Origin: Streptomyces sp. SirexAA-E | GTDB taxonomy: Bacteria > Actinomycetota > Actinomycetes > Streptomycetales > Streptomycetaceae | Reading direction: 5' to 3' | Assembly: GCF_000177195.2 (NCBI RefSeq) | Contig: NC_015953.1 | Location: 3,906,001 to 3,970,000, forward strand | DNA length: 64,000 bases | Part shown: positions 25,492-33,628 of the stretch, piece by piece | Layout of the letters: every line of letters begins with the position of its first letter | Position numbering within the stretch: position 1 is the first letter of the stretch | Notes under the pieces: generated by a model | Databases searched by the model: none | What the model was told of the DNA's origin: nothing | What the model saw: only the letters and a program-made list of their open reading frames with translations | Translations under genes and position numbers: made by a program

Positions 25492-25845
25492 GTGCTGGAG
25501 ATGACGCGCGAGGAGTTCGAAGAGCTGGTGAGCCTGGCTCTTGACCGGGTCCCGCCGGAGCTGATGCGGCTGATGGACAACGTGGCGGTGTTCGTGGAGG
25601 ACGAACCGGAGGACCCGGAGGACCGGGAGCTGCTCGGCCTCTACGAAGGGACGCCGCTCACCGACCGCGGCGAGTGGTACGCGGGGGTGCTGCCGGACCG
25701 GATCACCATCTACCGCGGGCCGACGCTGCGGATGTGCGCGTCACGCGAGGACGTCGTCGCCGAGACGGAGATCACCGTGGTCCACGAGATCGCCCACCAC
25801 TTCGGCATCGACGACGAGCGGCTGCACGAGCTCGGGTACGGGTGA
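25492..25845 (+). CDS. Small zincin-like metallopeptidase family protein
   Basis: A 117-residue protein of the PF06262-type minimal zincin. The zinc motif is ITVVHEIAHHFGIDDERLHELGYG, with HExxH and a downstream His. The start is the GTG at 25492. There is no Shine-Dalgarno; GACAAT at 25480-25485 lies 6 nt upstream, consistent with leaderless transcription. Family members are conserved in actinobacteria and have no proven substrate. Confidence 0.88.
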   Translation: MLEMTREEFEELVSLALDRVPPELMRLMDNVAVFVEDEPEDPEDRELLGLYEGTPLTDRGEWYAGVLPDRITIYRGPTLRMCASREDVVAETEITVVHEIAHHFGIDDERLHELGYG

Positions 25846-26078
25846 GCACACGGGAGACCGGAGGGCCGGGCGCCGGTTCGGAACCCGCGCGGCGGGCGTG
25901 GGCGCGGGGGCTTCACCGACCGAGATCCCGGTGGCGCCGGGGCGGTGGCGTGTGGGGGAGTTGTGTCCGGGCGTGTCCCCGGCGGGTGCGCGGGAGTTGG
26001 ACAGATCGCCCAGCCGGGTCGGCGTGGCTCGCGCCCGCCGTTCCCCCCGCCGCCGTCCCCTGTTCCGGAGGTGCCCTC

Positions 26079-26639
26079 GTGCGCCAGTTGTCCGCCCGCG
26101 TACGCCGGGCAGCCGTCACCGCGCTGACCATCGCCGCGTCCACCGCCTGCATGAGCGTCGGTGAGGACGCGGCGGAACCGGCACCGGAACACCCGGCCGA
26201 CCGGGCGGGCCGGACCGTCCGTCAGCCGGACGGTGGGACCGTGAGCGGCACCGGTCACACCGGCACCGGCGGCGGCCGCGCCCACGCGCAGAGCGAGCCG
26301 AGCGGGTCCTCCCGGGCTCCGGAACCGGGCGCCTCCGGCGCGACCCCTTCGGCCACTGCGCGCGGGACCCGTCCGGCGCCCCGTCCCGGTACGCCGGACC
26401 CGGCCCCCGGCGGCGGCCTGCCCGCCCCCGAGCCCAGCCTCCCGGCCCCCGTGGAACCGCAGCCCCCCGAGGCCACTCCGGAGCCGTCCCCGCCCGCTCC
26501 GGAACCGGAGCCGTCCGAGCCGCCGGAAGAGCCCTCGGCCTCCCCGGCCGCACAGTTCCACAGCAGTGCCGCGCAGGCTCCCGGCTGGGCCGAGTCGCTG
26601 GGCACGCCGACGGCATCACCGCAGGTCGCGCCGGTGTGA
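26079..26639 (+). CDS. Exported Pro/Ala/Ser-rich protein (possible lipoprotein)
   Basis: A 186-residue protein. The short N-terminus (VRQLSARVRRAAVTALTIAASTACMSV) resembles a signal peptide with a poor lipobox (STAC). The remainder is low-complexity Pro/Glu/Ser/Ala-rich sequence with repeats such as PEPSPPAPEPEPSEPPEEPS, typical of a wall-spanning spacer. GGAGG lies 7 nt before the GTG at 26079. Long antisense frames also cross this region, but the ribosome binding site favours the plus-strand gene. No function can be assigned. Confidence 0.6.
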   Translation: MRQLSARVRRAAVTALTIAASTACMSVGEDAAEPAPEHPADRAGRTVRQPDGGTVSGTGHTGTGGGRAHAQSEPSGSSRAPEPGASGATPSATARGTRPAPRPGTPDPAPGGGLPAPEPSLPAPVEPQPPEATPEPSPPAPEPEPSEPPEEPSASPAAQFHSSAAQAPGWAESLGTPTASPQVAPV

Positions 26640-26661
26640 GGCGGCGGGCCGAGGGCCCGGT

Positions 26662-26691
26662 TTGCACAAAGGGGGGAGGGGTGCGTATGGT
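26662..26691 (+). promoter_or_regulatory. Putative promoter of the DEAD-box helicase gene
   Basis: TTGCAC (26662-26667) and TATGGT (26686-26691) are separated by 18 bp. It would give a leader of about 150 nt, a length often seen for cold-responsive helicase genes. Confidence 0.45.
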
Positions 26692-26848
26692 AGTAGATCG
26701 TTTGATCCTATTGCCCGGCGCCGACACAGAAGAGCGCCGTGTGGCGCGTACTCTCCCTTGCCGTGGCTGGACCGCATTGAGGCGGTCGAAATTGCGAATC
26801 ACGGAGTTACGGGCGCGTGCCGAGACTCCGGAAGGTTTCGCATTTCGC

Positions 26849-29059
26849 ATGTCAATTTCCAGCTCTGACCGTACGACCCTGCCTGAGAACGCCGAGATCG
26901 TCGAGAACGTCGAGACCGACGTCGTCGAGATCGCCGAGGCCGTCGTGGCCTCCGAGGCCCCGGCCGACGCCGTGGCCACCACCGATGCGGCCGACGCCGC
27001 CCCGGCCGAGGACGCCGAGCCGACCGTCACGTTCGCCTCGCTCGGACTGCCCGAGGGCATCGTCCGCAAGCTCGCGCAGAACGGCGTGACCGCCCCCTTC
27101 CCGATCCAGGCCGCGACCATCCCGGACGCCCTGGCCGGCAAGGACATTCTGGGCCGTGGCCGTACCGGCTCCGGCAAGACCCTCTCCTTCGGTCTGCCGA
27201 CCCTGGCCGCACTGGCCGGTGGCCGCACCGAGAAGAAGAAGCCCCGCGCGATCATCCTCACGCCGACCCGTGAGCTCGCGATGCAGGTCGCGGACGCACT
27301 CCAGCCCTACGGCGACGTGCTCGGCCTGAAGATGAAGGTGGTCTGCGGCGGTACGTCGATGGGCAACCAGATCTACGCGCTGGAGCGCGGTGTCGATGTC
27401 CTCGTCGCCACGCCGGGCCGTCTGCGCGACATCATCAACCGCGGTGCCTGCTCCCTGGAGGACGTCCAGGTCGCGGTCCTCGACGAGGCCGACCAGATGT
27501 CCGACCTGGGCTTCCTGCCCGAGGTCACCGAGCTGCTCGACCAGATCCCCGGCGGCGGCCAGCGCATGCTCTTCTCCGCCACCATGGAGAACGAGATCGG
27601 CACGCTGGTCAAGCGCTACCTGAGCAACCCGGTCACCCACGAGGTCGACAGCGCCCAGGGCAACGTCTCGACCATGTCCCACCACGTCCTCGTCGTGAAG
27701 CCGAAGGACAAGGCGCCCGTCACGGCCGCGATCGCCGCCCGCAAGGGCCGCACGATCATCTTCGTCCGCACCCAGCTGGGCGCCGACCGCATCGCCGAGC
27801 AGCTCATCGAGTCCGGTGTGAAGGCCGACGCGCTGCACGGCGGCATGACCCAGGGCGCCCGTACCCGGGTCCTGGAGGACTTCAAGAAGGGCTACGTCAA
27901 CGCGCTCGTCGCCACCGACGTCGCCGCCCGAGGCATCCACGTCGACGGCATCGACCTGGTCCTGAACGTGGACCCGGCCGGTGACCACAAGGACTACCTG
28001 CACCGTTCGGGCCGTACCGCCCGGGCCGGCAAGTCCGGTGTCGTCGTCTCGCTGGCGCTGCCGCACCAGCGCCGCCAGATCTTCCGCCTGATGGAGGACG
28101 CGGGCGTCGACGCCTCGCGCCACATCGTGCAGGGCGCGGGCGTCTTCGAGCCGGAGGTCGCCGAGATCACCGGCGCCCGCTCGCTCACCGAGGTCCAGGC
28201 CGACTCCGCGAACAACGCGGCCAAGCAGGCCGAGCGCGAGGCCGCCGACCTCACCAAGCAGCTGGAGCGCGTCCAGCGCCGTGCCGTCGAGCTGCGCGAG
28301 GAGGCCGACCGCCTGGTCGCCCGTGCCGCCCGCGAGCGGGGCGACGACCCGGAGGCGGCGGTGGCCGAGGTCGCCGCCGAGGCCGAGGCCGCGCTCATCG
28401 CCGCGGTGTCCGTCCCGGAGCAGCCGGCCGCGCGCGACGACCGTCGTGACGACCGGGGCAACTTCAACCGCCGTGACGACCGCGGCGGCGACCGTGGGGG
28501 TTACCGCGGTGGCAGCGACCGCGTCGGCGAGCGCAGTGGCCGCCCGTCCGGTGGCTCCGGCTACCGGGGCAGCAACGACCGCCCGTCCTTCCGCGGCAGC
28601 AACGACCGTCGTGACGACCGCCCGTCGGGTGGTTTCCGCTCCGGTGGCGGTGACCGTCGTGACGACCGTGGCGGCCGCTCCTTCGAGCGTCGTGACAACG
28701 ACCGCCCGGCGTTCCGCGAGCGTCGTGACGACCGCCCGTCGGGTGGTTTCCGCTCCGGTGGCGGTGACCGTCGTGACGACCGTGGCGGCCGCTCCTTCGA
28801 GCGTCGCGACAACGACCGTCCGGCGTTCAACCGCGACCGTCGTGACGAGCGCCCCTCCGGTGGCTACCGCTCCGGTGGCGGCGACCGTCCCTTCAACCGC
28901 GACCGTCGTGACGACCGTCCCTCGGGCGGCTTCCGCTCCGGTGGCAACGACCGTCCGACCGGCCGCCGTGACGACCACCGCGGTGGCACCGGTACCGGCA
29001 CCAGCACCGGTTCCTTCGGCCGCCGTGACGACAAGCCGCGCTGGAAGCGCAACGGCTGA
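26849..29059 (+). CDS. DEAD-box RNA helicase with RGG/RDD-rich C-terminal tail
   Basis: A 736-residue protein. An acidic N-terminal extension (about 1-58) is followed by the helicase core: Q motif near TFASLGLPEGIV and FPIQAAT, motif I GRGRTGSGKT (102-111), PTREL, TPGR, VLDEADQM, SAT, and motif VI HRSGRTARAGKSG. A helical linker precedes about 200 residues of Arg/Asp/Gly/Ser-rich tail (units such as RRDDRPSGGFRSGGG), probably an RNA-binding disordered region that promotes condensates. Two near-identical 38-residue units occur in the tail. The closest named relatives are DeaD/RhlE/CsdA-type cold-shock helicases. GGAAGG lies 13 nt before the ATG, rather distant. Confidence 0.92.
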   Translation: MSISSSDRTTLPENAEIVENVETDVVEIAEAVVASEAPADAVATTDAADAAPAEDAEPTVTFASLGLPEGIVRKLAQNGVTAPFPIQAATIPDALAGKDILGRGRTGSGKTLSFGLPTLAALAGGRTEKKKPRAIILTPTRELAMQVADALQPYGDVLGLKMKVVCGGTSMGNQIYALERGVDVLVATPGRLRDIINRGACSLEDVQVAVLDEADQMSDLGFLPEVTELLDQIPGGGQRMLFSATMENEIGTLVKRYLSNPVTHEVDSAQGNVSTMSHHVLVVKPKDKAPVTAAIAARKGRTIIFVRTQLGADRIAEQLIESGVKADALHGGMTQGARTRVLEDFKKGYVNALVATDVAARGIHVDGIDLVLNVDPAGDHKDYLHRSGRTARAGKSGVVVSLALPHQRRQIFRLMEDAGVDASRHIVQGAGVFEPEVAEITGARSLTEVQADSANNAAKQAEREAADLTKQLERVQRRAVELREEADRLVARAARERGDDPEAAVAEVAAEAEAALIAAVSVPEQPAARDDRRDDRGNFNRRDDRGGDRGGYRGGSDRVGERSGRPSGGSGYRGSNDRPSFRGSNDRRDDRPSGGFRSGGGDRRDDRGGRSFERRDNDRPAFRERRDDRPSGGFRSGGGDRRDDRGGRSFERRDNDRPAFNRDRRDERPSGGYRSGGGDRPFNRDRRDDRPSGGFRSGGNDRPTGRRDDHRGGTGTGTSTGSFGRRDDKPRWKRNG
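28607..28834 (+). repeat. 114-bp tandem repeat in the helicase tail
   Basis: Two nearly identical 114-bp units (28607-28720 and 28721-28834) encode 38 residues each (RRDDRPSGGFRSGGGDRRDD followed by RGGRSFERRDNDRPAF and a joining pair). Few substitutions separate them, so the duplication is recent or kept identical by recombination. Confidence 0.85.
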
Positions 29060-29080
29060 CCGTCGCTGACACGTTCAACA

Positions 29081-29122
29081 CGCGGGGCCCGTACAGCACT
29101 TCGGTGCCGTACGGGCCCCGCG
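29081..29122 (+). terminator. Terminator with UUCG tetraloop after the helicase gene
   Basis: A 14-bp stem (cgcggggcccgtac / gtacgggccccgcg) continues, after an A/C mismatch, into gcac-TTCG-gtgc. The cUUCGg-like loop makes an exceptionally stable hairpin. It starts 21 bp after the stop codon. Confidence 0.88.
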
Positions 29123-29159
29123 GCGTTTCCGGGGGACCGGCGAGGGCATCGCTGGGGGC

Positions 29160-30728
29160 ATGACAAATGACGATGCCGTGGCCGAAGAGCCACCACCGGT
29201 CCCTCGCGCCCCAGGCGCCCCGTCCGCCGCTTCGGTCCCCACGGACGAGGAGAGGCTGGCCGAGCTCGGCTACACCCAGGTGCTCGCGCGCCGGATGTCC
29301 GCGTTCTCCAACTACGCCGTCTCGTTCACGATCATCTCGGTGCTCTCCGGGTGCCTGACGCTGTACCTGTTCGGCATGAACACCGGCGGCCCGGTCCTCA
29401 TCACGTGGGGCTGGGTGGGTGTCGGGCTGATGACGCTCTTCGTCGGCCTGGCGATGGCGGAGATCTGCTCGGCGTACCCGACGTCCGCCGGCCTGTACTT
29501 CTGGGCCCACCGGCTCGCCCCACCGCGTTCCGCGGCGGCCTGGGCCTGGTTCGCTGGCTGGTTCAACGTGCTCGGCCAGGTCGCCGTCACGGCCGGGATC
29601 GACTTCGGGGCGGCCTCCTTCCTCGGCGCGTACCTGAACCTCCAGTTCGGCTTCGAGGTGACCCCCGGCCGTACGATCCTGCTCTTCGCCGCGATCCTGG
29701 TCCTGCACGGCCTGCTGAACACCTTCGGGGTCGGCATCGTGGCCGTCCTCAACAACGTCAGCGTCTGGTGGCACGTGGTCGGGGTCGCCGTCATCGTCGG
29801 CGCGCTCACCTTCGTGCCCGACTCGCACCGGTCGGCGTCGTTCGTCTTCACGGAGTTCGTCAACCACACCGGCTGGGGCAGCGGTTTCTACGTGGTGATG
29901 ATCGGGCTGCTGATGGCGCAGTACACCTTCACCGGGTACGACGCGTCCGCCCACATGACGGAGGAGACCCACGACGCGGCCGTGGCCGGTCCGCGGGGCA
30001 TCGTGCAGTCGATCTGGACCTCGTGGATCGCGGGCTTCGTGCTGCTGCTCGGTTTCACCTTCGCCATCCAGTCGTACGAGGGCGCCCGGAACTCCCCGAC
30101 GGGCGCCCCGCCGGCCCAGATCCTGCTGGACGCGCTGGGTGCCACGACGGGCAAGCTGCTGCTGCTCGCGGTGATCGGCGCCCAGCTGTTCTGCGGGATG
30201 GCGTCGGTCACCGCCAACAGCCGCATGATCTACGCCTTCTCACGCGACGGCGCGCTGCCCTTCTCCCGCGTCTGGCACACGGTCAGCCCGCGCACCCGCA
30301 CCCCGGTCGCGGCGGTCTGGCTGGCCGCTCTCGGCGCGCTCGCCCTCGGCCTGCCGTATCTGATCAACGACACCGCGTACGCCGCCGTGACGTCCATCGC
30401 CGTCATCGGCCTGTACATCGCCTACGTCATCCCTACCCTGCTCCGGCTGCTGCGCGGTGACGACTTCGTGCGTGGCCCCTGGCACCTGGGGCGCTGGTCG
30501 CGGCCGGTCGGTGTCGTGGCGGTGGGCTGGGTCGTGGTGATCACGGTGCTGTTCATGCTGCCGCAGGTGTCCCCGGTGACCTGGGAGACCTTCAACTACG
30601 CACCGCTGGCCGTCCTGGTGGTGCTGGGCTTCGCGGCGACCTGGTGGCTGGCGTCGGCCCGCCACTGGTTTCTGAGGCCGGACGGCCGGGACCACCGGCG
30701 CCCGGATCCCGGCCGCACCCCTTCCTGA
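29160..30728 (+). CDS. APC-family amino acid permease
   Basis: A 522-residue transporter with about 12 membrane helices. The N-terminal LGYTQVLARRMSAFSNYAVSFTIISVLSG is characteristic of the GABA/choline-type (ACT/BAT1-like) APC subgroup. Also present are YPTSAGLYFWAHRLAPPRSA, FTGYDASAHMTEETHDAAVAGP and NSRMIYAFSRDGALPFSR. Likely substrates are GABA or other amino acids/amines, which sequence alone cannot settle. It starts at the ATG at 29160, with GGGGG just upstream. Confidence 0.9.
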   Translation: MTNDDAVAEEPPPVPRAPGAPSAASVPTDEERLAELGYTQVLARRMSAFSNYAVSFTIISVLSGCLTLYLFGMNTGGPVLITWGWVGVGLMTLFVGLAMAEICSAYPTSAGLYFWAHRLAPPRSAAAWAWFAGWFNVLGQVAVTAGIDFGAASFLGAYLNLQFGFEVTPGRTILLFAAILVLHGLLNTFGVGIVAVLNNVSVWWHVVGVAVIVGALTFVPDSHRSASFVFTEFVNHTGWGSGFYVVMIGLLMAQYTFTGYDASAHMTEETHDAAVAGPRGIVQSIWTSWIAGFVLLLGFTFAIQSYEGARNSPTGAPPAQILLDALGATTGKLLLLAVIGAQLFCGMASVTANSRMIYAFSRDGALPFSRVWHTVSPRTRTPVAAVWLAALGALALGLPYLINDTAYAAVTSIAVIGLYIAYVIPTLLRLLRGDDFVRGPWHLGRWSRPVGVVAVGWVVVITVLFMLPQVSPVTWETFNYAPLAVLVVLGFAATWWLASARHWFLRPDGRDHRRPDPGRTPS

Positions 30729-30821
30729 CCCGAGGGCCGTCCGCCACGGCAGGGCCCGGCACCGGATACCCGATCGGCTGCCGGGCCGGGGAAGGCTATG
30801 CTTCGGGGGGTGATCCATCAG

Positions 30822-30895
30822 GGGCCGTTAGCTCAATTGGTCAGAGCAGCGGACTTTTAATCCGTTGGTTGTGGGTTCGAGTCCCACACGGCCTA
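30822..30895 (+). tRNA. tRNA-Lys(TTT)
   Basis: A 74-nt cloverleaf. The acceptor stem is GGGCCGT/ACGGCCT with a terminal G-T, and the anticodon loop CTTTTAA carries TTT. It is followed by a strong hairpin at 30931-30972. Confidence 0.95.
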
Positions 30896-30930
30896 CCGAT
30901 GGCAGAGGAGGGGAAACCCTCCGACCTGCT

Positions 30931-30972
30931 ACGGAGCGCCCCGTCCGGTCCCTTCCGGGCGGGGCGCTCCGT
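30931..30972 (+). terminator. Terminator downstream of tRNA-Lys
   Basis: An extended stem (cggagcgccccg ... cggggcgctccg, with an inner tccgg/ccggg stem) lies 36 nt after the tRNA. Confidence 0.8.
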
Positions 30973-30977
30973 TGTGG

Positions 30978-31190
30978 TCAAGGGGCCAGGGCCCTGACCC
31001 GCGAGTTCGCCGCGACGCCGCCGACCACGACCAAGGTACGGACGTCGTACCGGCGACAGGCGGCCAGTGCCTTGCGCGTCAGGACGTCCGCGACGGCCTC
31101 CTGGACCGAGGCGGCCCCATCGGCCAGCGGGACGTCCTCGCCACGCCGACGGTGCTGCTCGGCCCACCGGGCGGCGGCCGTCTTCGGAGG
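30978..31190 (-). pseudogene. Remnant of tsaD (tRNA threonylcarbamoyladenosine biosynthesis)
   Basis: On the minus strand one frame reads KTAAARWAEQHRRRGEDVPL, ADGAASVQEAVADVLTRKAL, AACRRYDVRTLVVVGGVAAN, SRVRALAP and then a stop. This matches the interior of TsaD/Gcp (KTAVARWVE..., ASFQEAVADVLTRKA, GGVAANSRLRALA), about 68 of the usual 350 or so residues. The N-terminal part with the HxxxH metal site and the C-terminus are absent, and no start or ribosome binding site is visible. It is a decayed or transferred fragment lying between tRNA-Lys and the mannosyltransferase gene. The functional tsaD must be elsewhere. Confidence 0.75.
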
Positions 31191-31201
31191 GCACGCCCCC
31201 C

Positions 31202-32440
31202 TCACCCCGCCCACCGCCCCGTGAGGAACGCCAGGGCCACCAGCGCGCTCAGCGGCACCGCCACGCACAGGTACGCCGTCCTGAACCACGGGCGGCGCAG
31301 GCTCAGGGCCGCGAGGCCGGTCCACAGCGGCCACCACAGCAGCGTCGCGCGGGGGATGGACGTGTACCAGTACGAGGTTCCCAACGCCCACAGGCTCAGC
31401 GCGACGTACGCCGCCTCCGGCCAGCGGCGGTGCCGTACCAGCAGACCGACCAGGGCCGCGCCCACCACCATCGCCGCCAGCTCCGCCTGGAACATCGCCG
31501 CGTACCCGGTCGTGTGCAGGCCGTCGAAGGCCGCGTTCCACGTGGTGGCCCACGCCTCCCACGGGGTGTGGAAGTCGCGGTACCAGCCCCGCTCCTGTGC
31601 GTGCTTCCACGCCATCCAGTCATCCGTGTGTGCGTGCAGGTACCAGCTGTACGCCGCCGGCGGCAGCGCGGGCAGTGCGAGCCAGCCCGCCCCGCGCCAG
31701 TCCCGTCGGGTCCTCGCCGAGAGCACGAAGAGTACGGCGATCGCGGCGGCCAGGAACAGGCCGCTCACCCGTACCGTCGTCGCCAGCGCGGTCAGCGTGC
31801 ACGCCCACGCCCAGTGGTGGCGCTGGGCGGCCAGCCAGGCCGGGAGTGCGAACGCCAGGAACAGCGCCTCCGTGTAGCCGACCGCCAGGAACACCGCGCA
31901 CGGGGAGAGCAGGAAGAACAGGACCGTGCGCCGGCCGTCGGTGTCCTCGGGGACGTAGGAGCGGGCTGCGCGGGAGAGGGCCAGCACCGCCACGGCTCCC
32001 GCGACCAGGGAGATCAGCAGGCCCGCCGCCGTCCAGCTGGGGACGAGGGTGTGCACGGCCCTCAGGAGCATCGGGTAGCCGGGGAAGAAGGCCTCCCTGT
32101 TGTCCCAACCGGTCATCCAGGGGCCCGCGTCGGCCGGGAAGTAGCCGTCTCGCGCTATGTGCAGGTAGTGGTTCGCGTCCCACTGCTGGAACGGCTCCAG
32201 GACGGCTCCCGCGTCCCGTACGTCGGAGCCCCGGGGGAACAACCACCGGGCACCGTGGGCCGTGATCCACACGGATACGCGCGTCAGCAGGTAGAGCCAC
32301 AGCACTCCGCGGTCCGCGGGGGTGAGCCATGCGCCTGCCCTCCGGAGCCGGGTCGCCCGTGGCGTGCGTGGTGCGGACCGGGGATCGGGGCTCTCGGGCT
32401 GCGGCGGGGCGGGCCGCAGCCCGGTGGACAACGTAGACAC
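31202..32440 (-). CDS. PIG-V-like membrane mannosyltransferase (GT-C fold)
   Basis: A 412-residue integral membrane protein with about 10 hydrophobic segments. The GT-C/PIG-V hallmark is FQQWDANHYLHIARDGYFPA in the first extracytoplasmic loop, with Asp as candidate catalytic residue. AFFPGYPMLLRAVHTLVPS and TVRVSGLFLAAAIAVLFVLS follow. Such enzymes use polyprenyl-phosphate mannose to glycosylate extracytoplasmic acceptors. The GTG at 32440 is chosen because AAAGGTG lies 6-12 nt upstream; the longer open frame to 32821 is Arg-rich noise antisense to other DNA. It is 118 bp downstream of the anti-sigma-like gene on the same strand. Confidence 0.8.
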   Translation of the reverse strand: MSTLSTGLRPAPPQPESPDPRSAPRTPRATRLRRAGAWLTPADRGVLWLYLLTRVSVWITAHGARWLFPRGSDVRDAGAVLEPFQQWDANHYLHIARDGYFPADAGPWMTGWDNREAFFPGYPMLLRAVHTLVPSWTAAGLLISLVAGAVAVLALSRAARSYVPEDTDGRRTVLFFLLSPCAVFLAVGYTEALFLAFALPAWLAAQRHHWAWACTLTALATTVRVSGLFLAAAIAVLFVLSARTRRDWRGAGWLALPALPPAAYSWYLHAHTDDWMAWKHAQERGWYRDFHTPWEAWATTWNAAFDGLHTTGYAAMFQAELAAMVVGAALVGLLVRHRRWPEAAYVALSLWALGTSYWYTSIPRATLLWWPLWTGLAALSLRRPWFRTAYLCVAVPLSALVALAFLTGRWAG

Positions 32441-32558
32441 TCGGGCACCTTTCGGGTGGGTCGAGGCGTGCGGGATCACCCGGTGGAGCCGCCGGGTCAC
32501 GGGAGAGGGGAGGGAGGTGAAGAAAGGGAGGGGGCCGGGCAGTCGGGCTGGGCGGTGG

Positions 32559-33014
32559 TTACGGCGTGGACGTCGCCCCACGCGTGGACGTCGCCGACGA
32601 CGAGGCCGTCGGCGCCTCCGTCGTCGGCGGGCCTTGCGGGGACGAGGGCCCGGTGACGGACCCCGGCGTCCCGGGCATCGTGTTACCGGGTGACGGCGGC
32701 TCCGTCGGGGTGTCGAGCCGCAGGGGCGCGGGCGAGGGGTGGTAGCTGGGCGATGGGCTCGTCGCCGGGGGCGCGGGTGCCGGCGTGACCGGGAGCAGGC
32801 CGACCGCCGCCGCGCCGCCACCGCCGACGACCAGGCACACCCCTACCGCGAGCGCGGCCGTCCGGCGTCGCCGCGCCCGCATCCCGCGTGCGGTGATGTC
32901 CGCGGCGGGGCCCGCCACGGAACGGCCCTGCCCGAAGTCCCCGGCCTGCCGGAACAAGGACCGCAACGGATCGCGCGCGTCCCTGGGCCCCAAGGAATCC
33001 CGTGGTTCAGACAT
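32559..33014 (-). CDS. Single-pass membrane protein, probable anti-sigma partner of the ECF sigma factor
   Basis: A 151-residue protein. The cytoplasmic N-terminus (MSEPRDSLGPRDARDPLRSLFR) is followed by one membrane helix (TAALAVGVCLVVGGGGAAAVGLL) and a Pro/Ser/Thr-rich external part. Its ATG overlaps the end of the sigma gene by 8 bp and has GGAGG upstream. The layout (cytoplasmic head, membrane helix, external tail, coupled to an ECF gene) fits an anti-sigma factor, but no zinc-finger (HxxxCxxC) is present, so the role is inferred from context. Confidence 0.65.
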   Translation of the reverse strand: MSEPRDSLGPRDARDPLRSLFRQAGDFGQGRSVAGPAADITARGMRARRRRTAALAVGVCLVVGGGGAAAVGLLPVTPAPAPPATSPSPSYHPSPAPLRLDTPTEPPSPGNTMPGTPGSVTGPSSPQGPPTTEAPTASSSATSTRGATSTP

Positions 33015-33507
33015 CAGGAGCCTCCTCCATGCGGGGGTCCTGCAGACGGTGGGCGAGTGCCGCCCGTCCGCGGACCAGATGGGTCTTGATCGTGCTGGCG
33101 GAAAGCCCGGTCTCACCGGCGATCTGCTCGACCGTGAGGTCGCAGAGGTAGTGCAGCGTCAGGGTCCGCCGCTGTTGCGCGGGCAGCTCCCTGAGCGCGC
33201 CGACCAGCACCACGTGGTCCGGGTCCGGCGGCGCCACGTGCTCCGCCGCGTCGCTCCCCCGGTGCCAGGCGTCCGCCGAACGGCGCCGGAAGCGCCAGCG
33301 GCTCACCGCCAGACGCCACGCGACCGTACGGATCCACGCCTCGGGCTGTCCGTCACGCTCCAGCCGCCCGCGCCGGAGCCACGCCTTGACGAACGCCTCC
33401 TGCACGACGTCCTGCGCCTCCTGGAGGTCCCCCGTCATCACGTACAACTGGCCTGTGAGACGCGCGACCGCCTGGACGTAGAACTCTTCGAACTCCTCGA
33501 CGGTCAA
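33007..33507 (-). CDS. SigE-family ECF RNA polymerase sigma factor
   Basis: A 166-residue ECF sigma factor. Region 2 contains GDLQEAQDVVQEAFVKAWLR and WIRTVAWRLAVSRWR. Region 4 contains LPAQQRRTLTLHYLCDLTVE and GLSASTIKTHLVRGRAALA. It starts at a TTG (33507) supported by GGGAG 6 nt upstream; no ATG/GTG in frame gives a complete region 2. It is translationally coupled to the membrane protein downstream. The target promoters are unknown. Confidence 0.9.
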   Translation of the reverse strand: MTVEEFEEFYVQAVARLTGQLYVMTGDLQEAQDVVQEAFVKAWLRRGRLERDGQPEAWIRTVAWRLAVSRWRFRRRSADAWHRGSDAAEHVAPPDPDHVVLVGALRELPAQQRRTLTLHYLCDLTVEQIAGETGLSASTIKTHLVRGRAALAHRLQDPRMEEAPDV

Positions 33508-33628
33508 CAGTCACTCCCGGATCTTTCGCTTCACCGGGTATACGCCCGCCGCCGTGCATCCGGTCGACATCACCCACGAGGAAACGGCAGTGGCGGTCGT
33601 CACAGGAGTGTCGTGCGGCGGGTCCTTC

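Noticed and set aside
32440..32821. N-terminal extension of the mannosyltransferase frame to 32821
   Set aside because: The extra residues are Arg-rich and overlap the anti-sigma-like gene in another frame; AAAGGTG supports the GTG at 32440.
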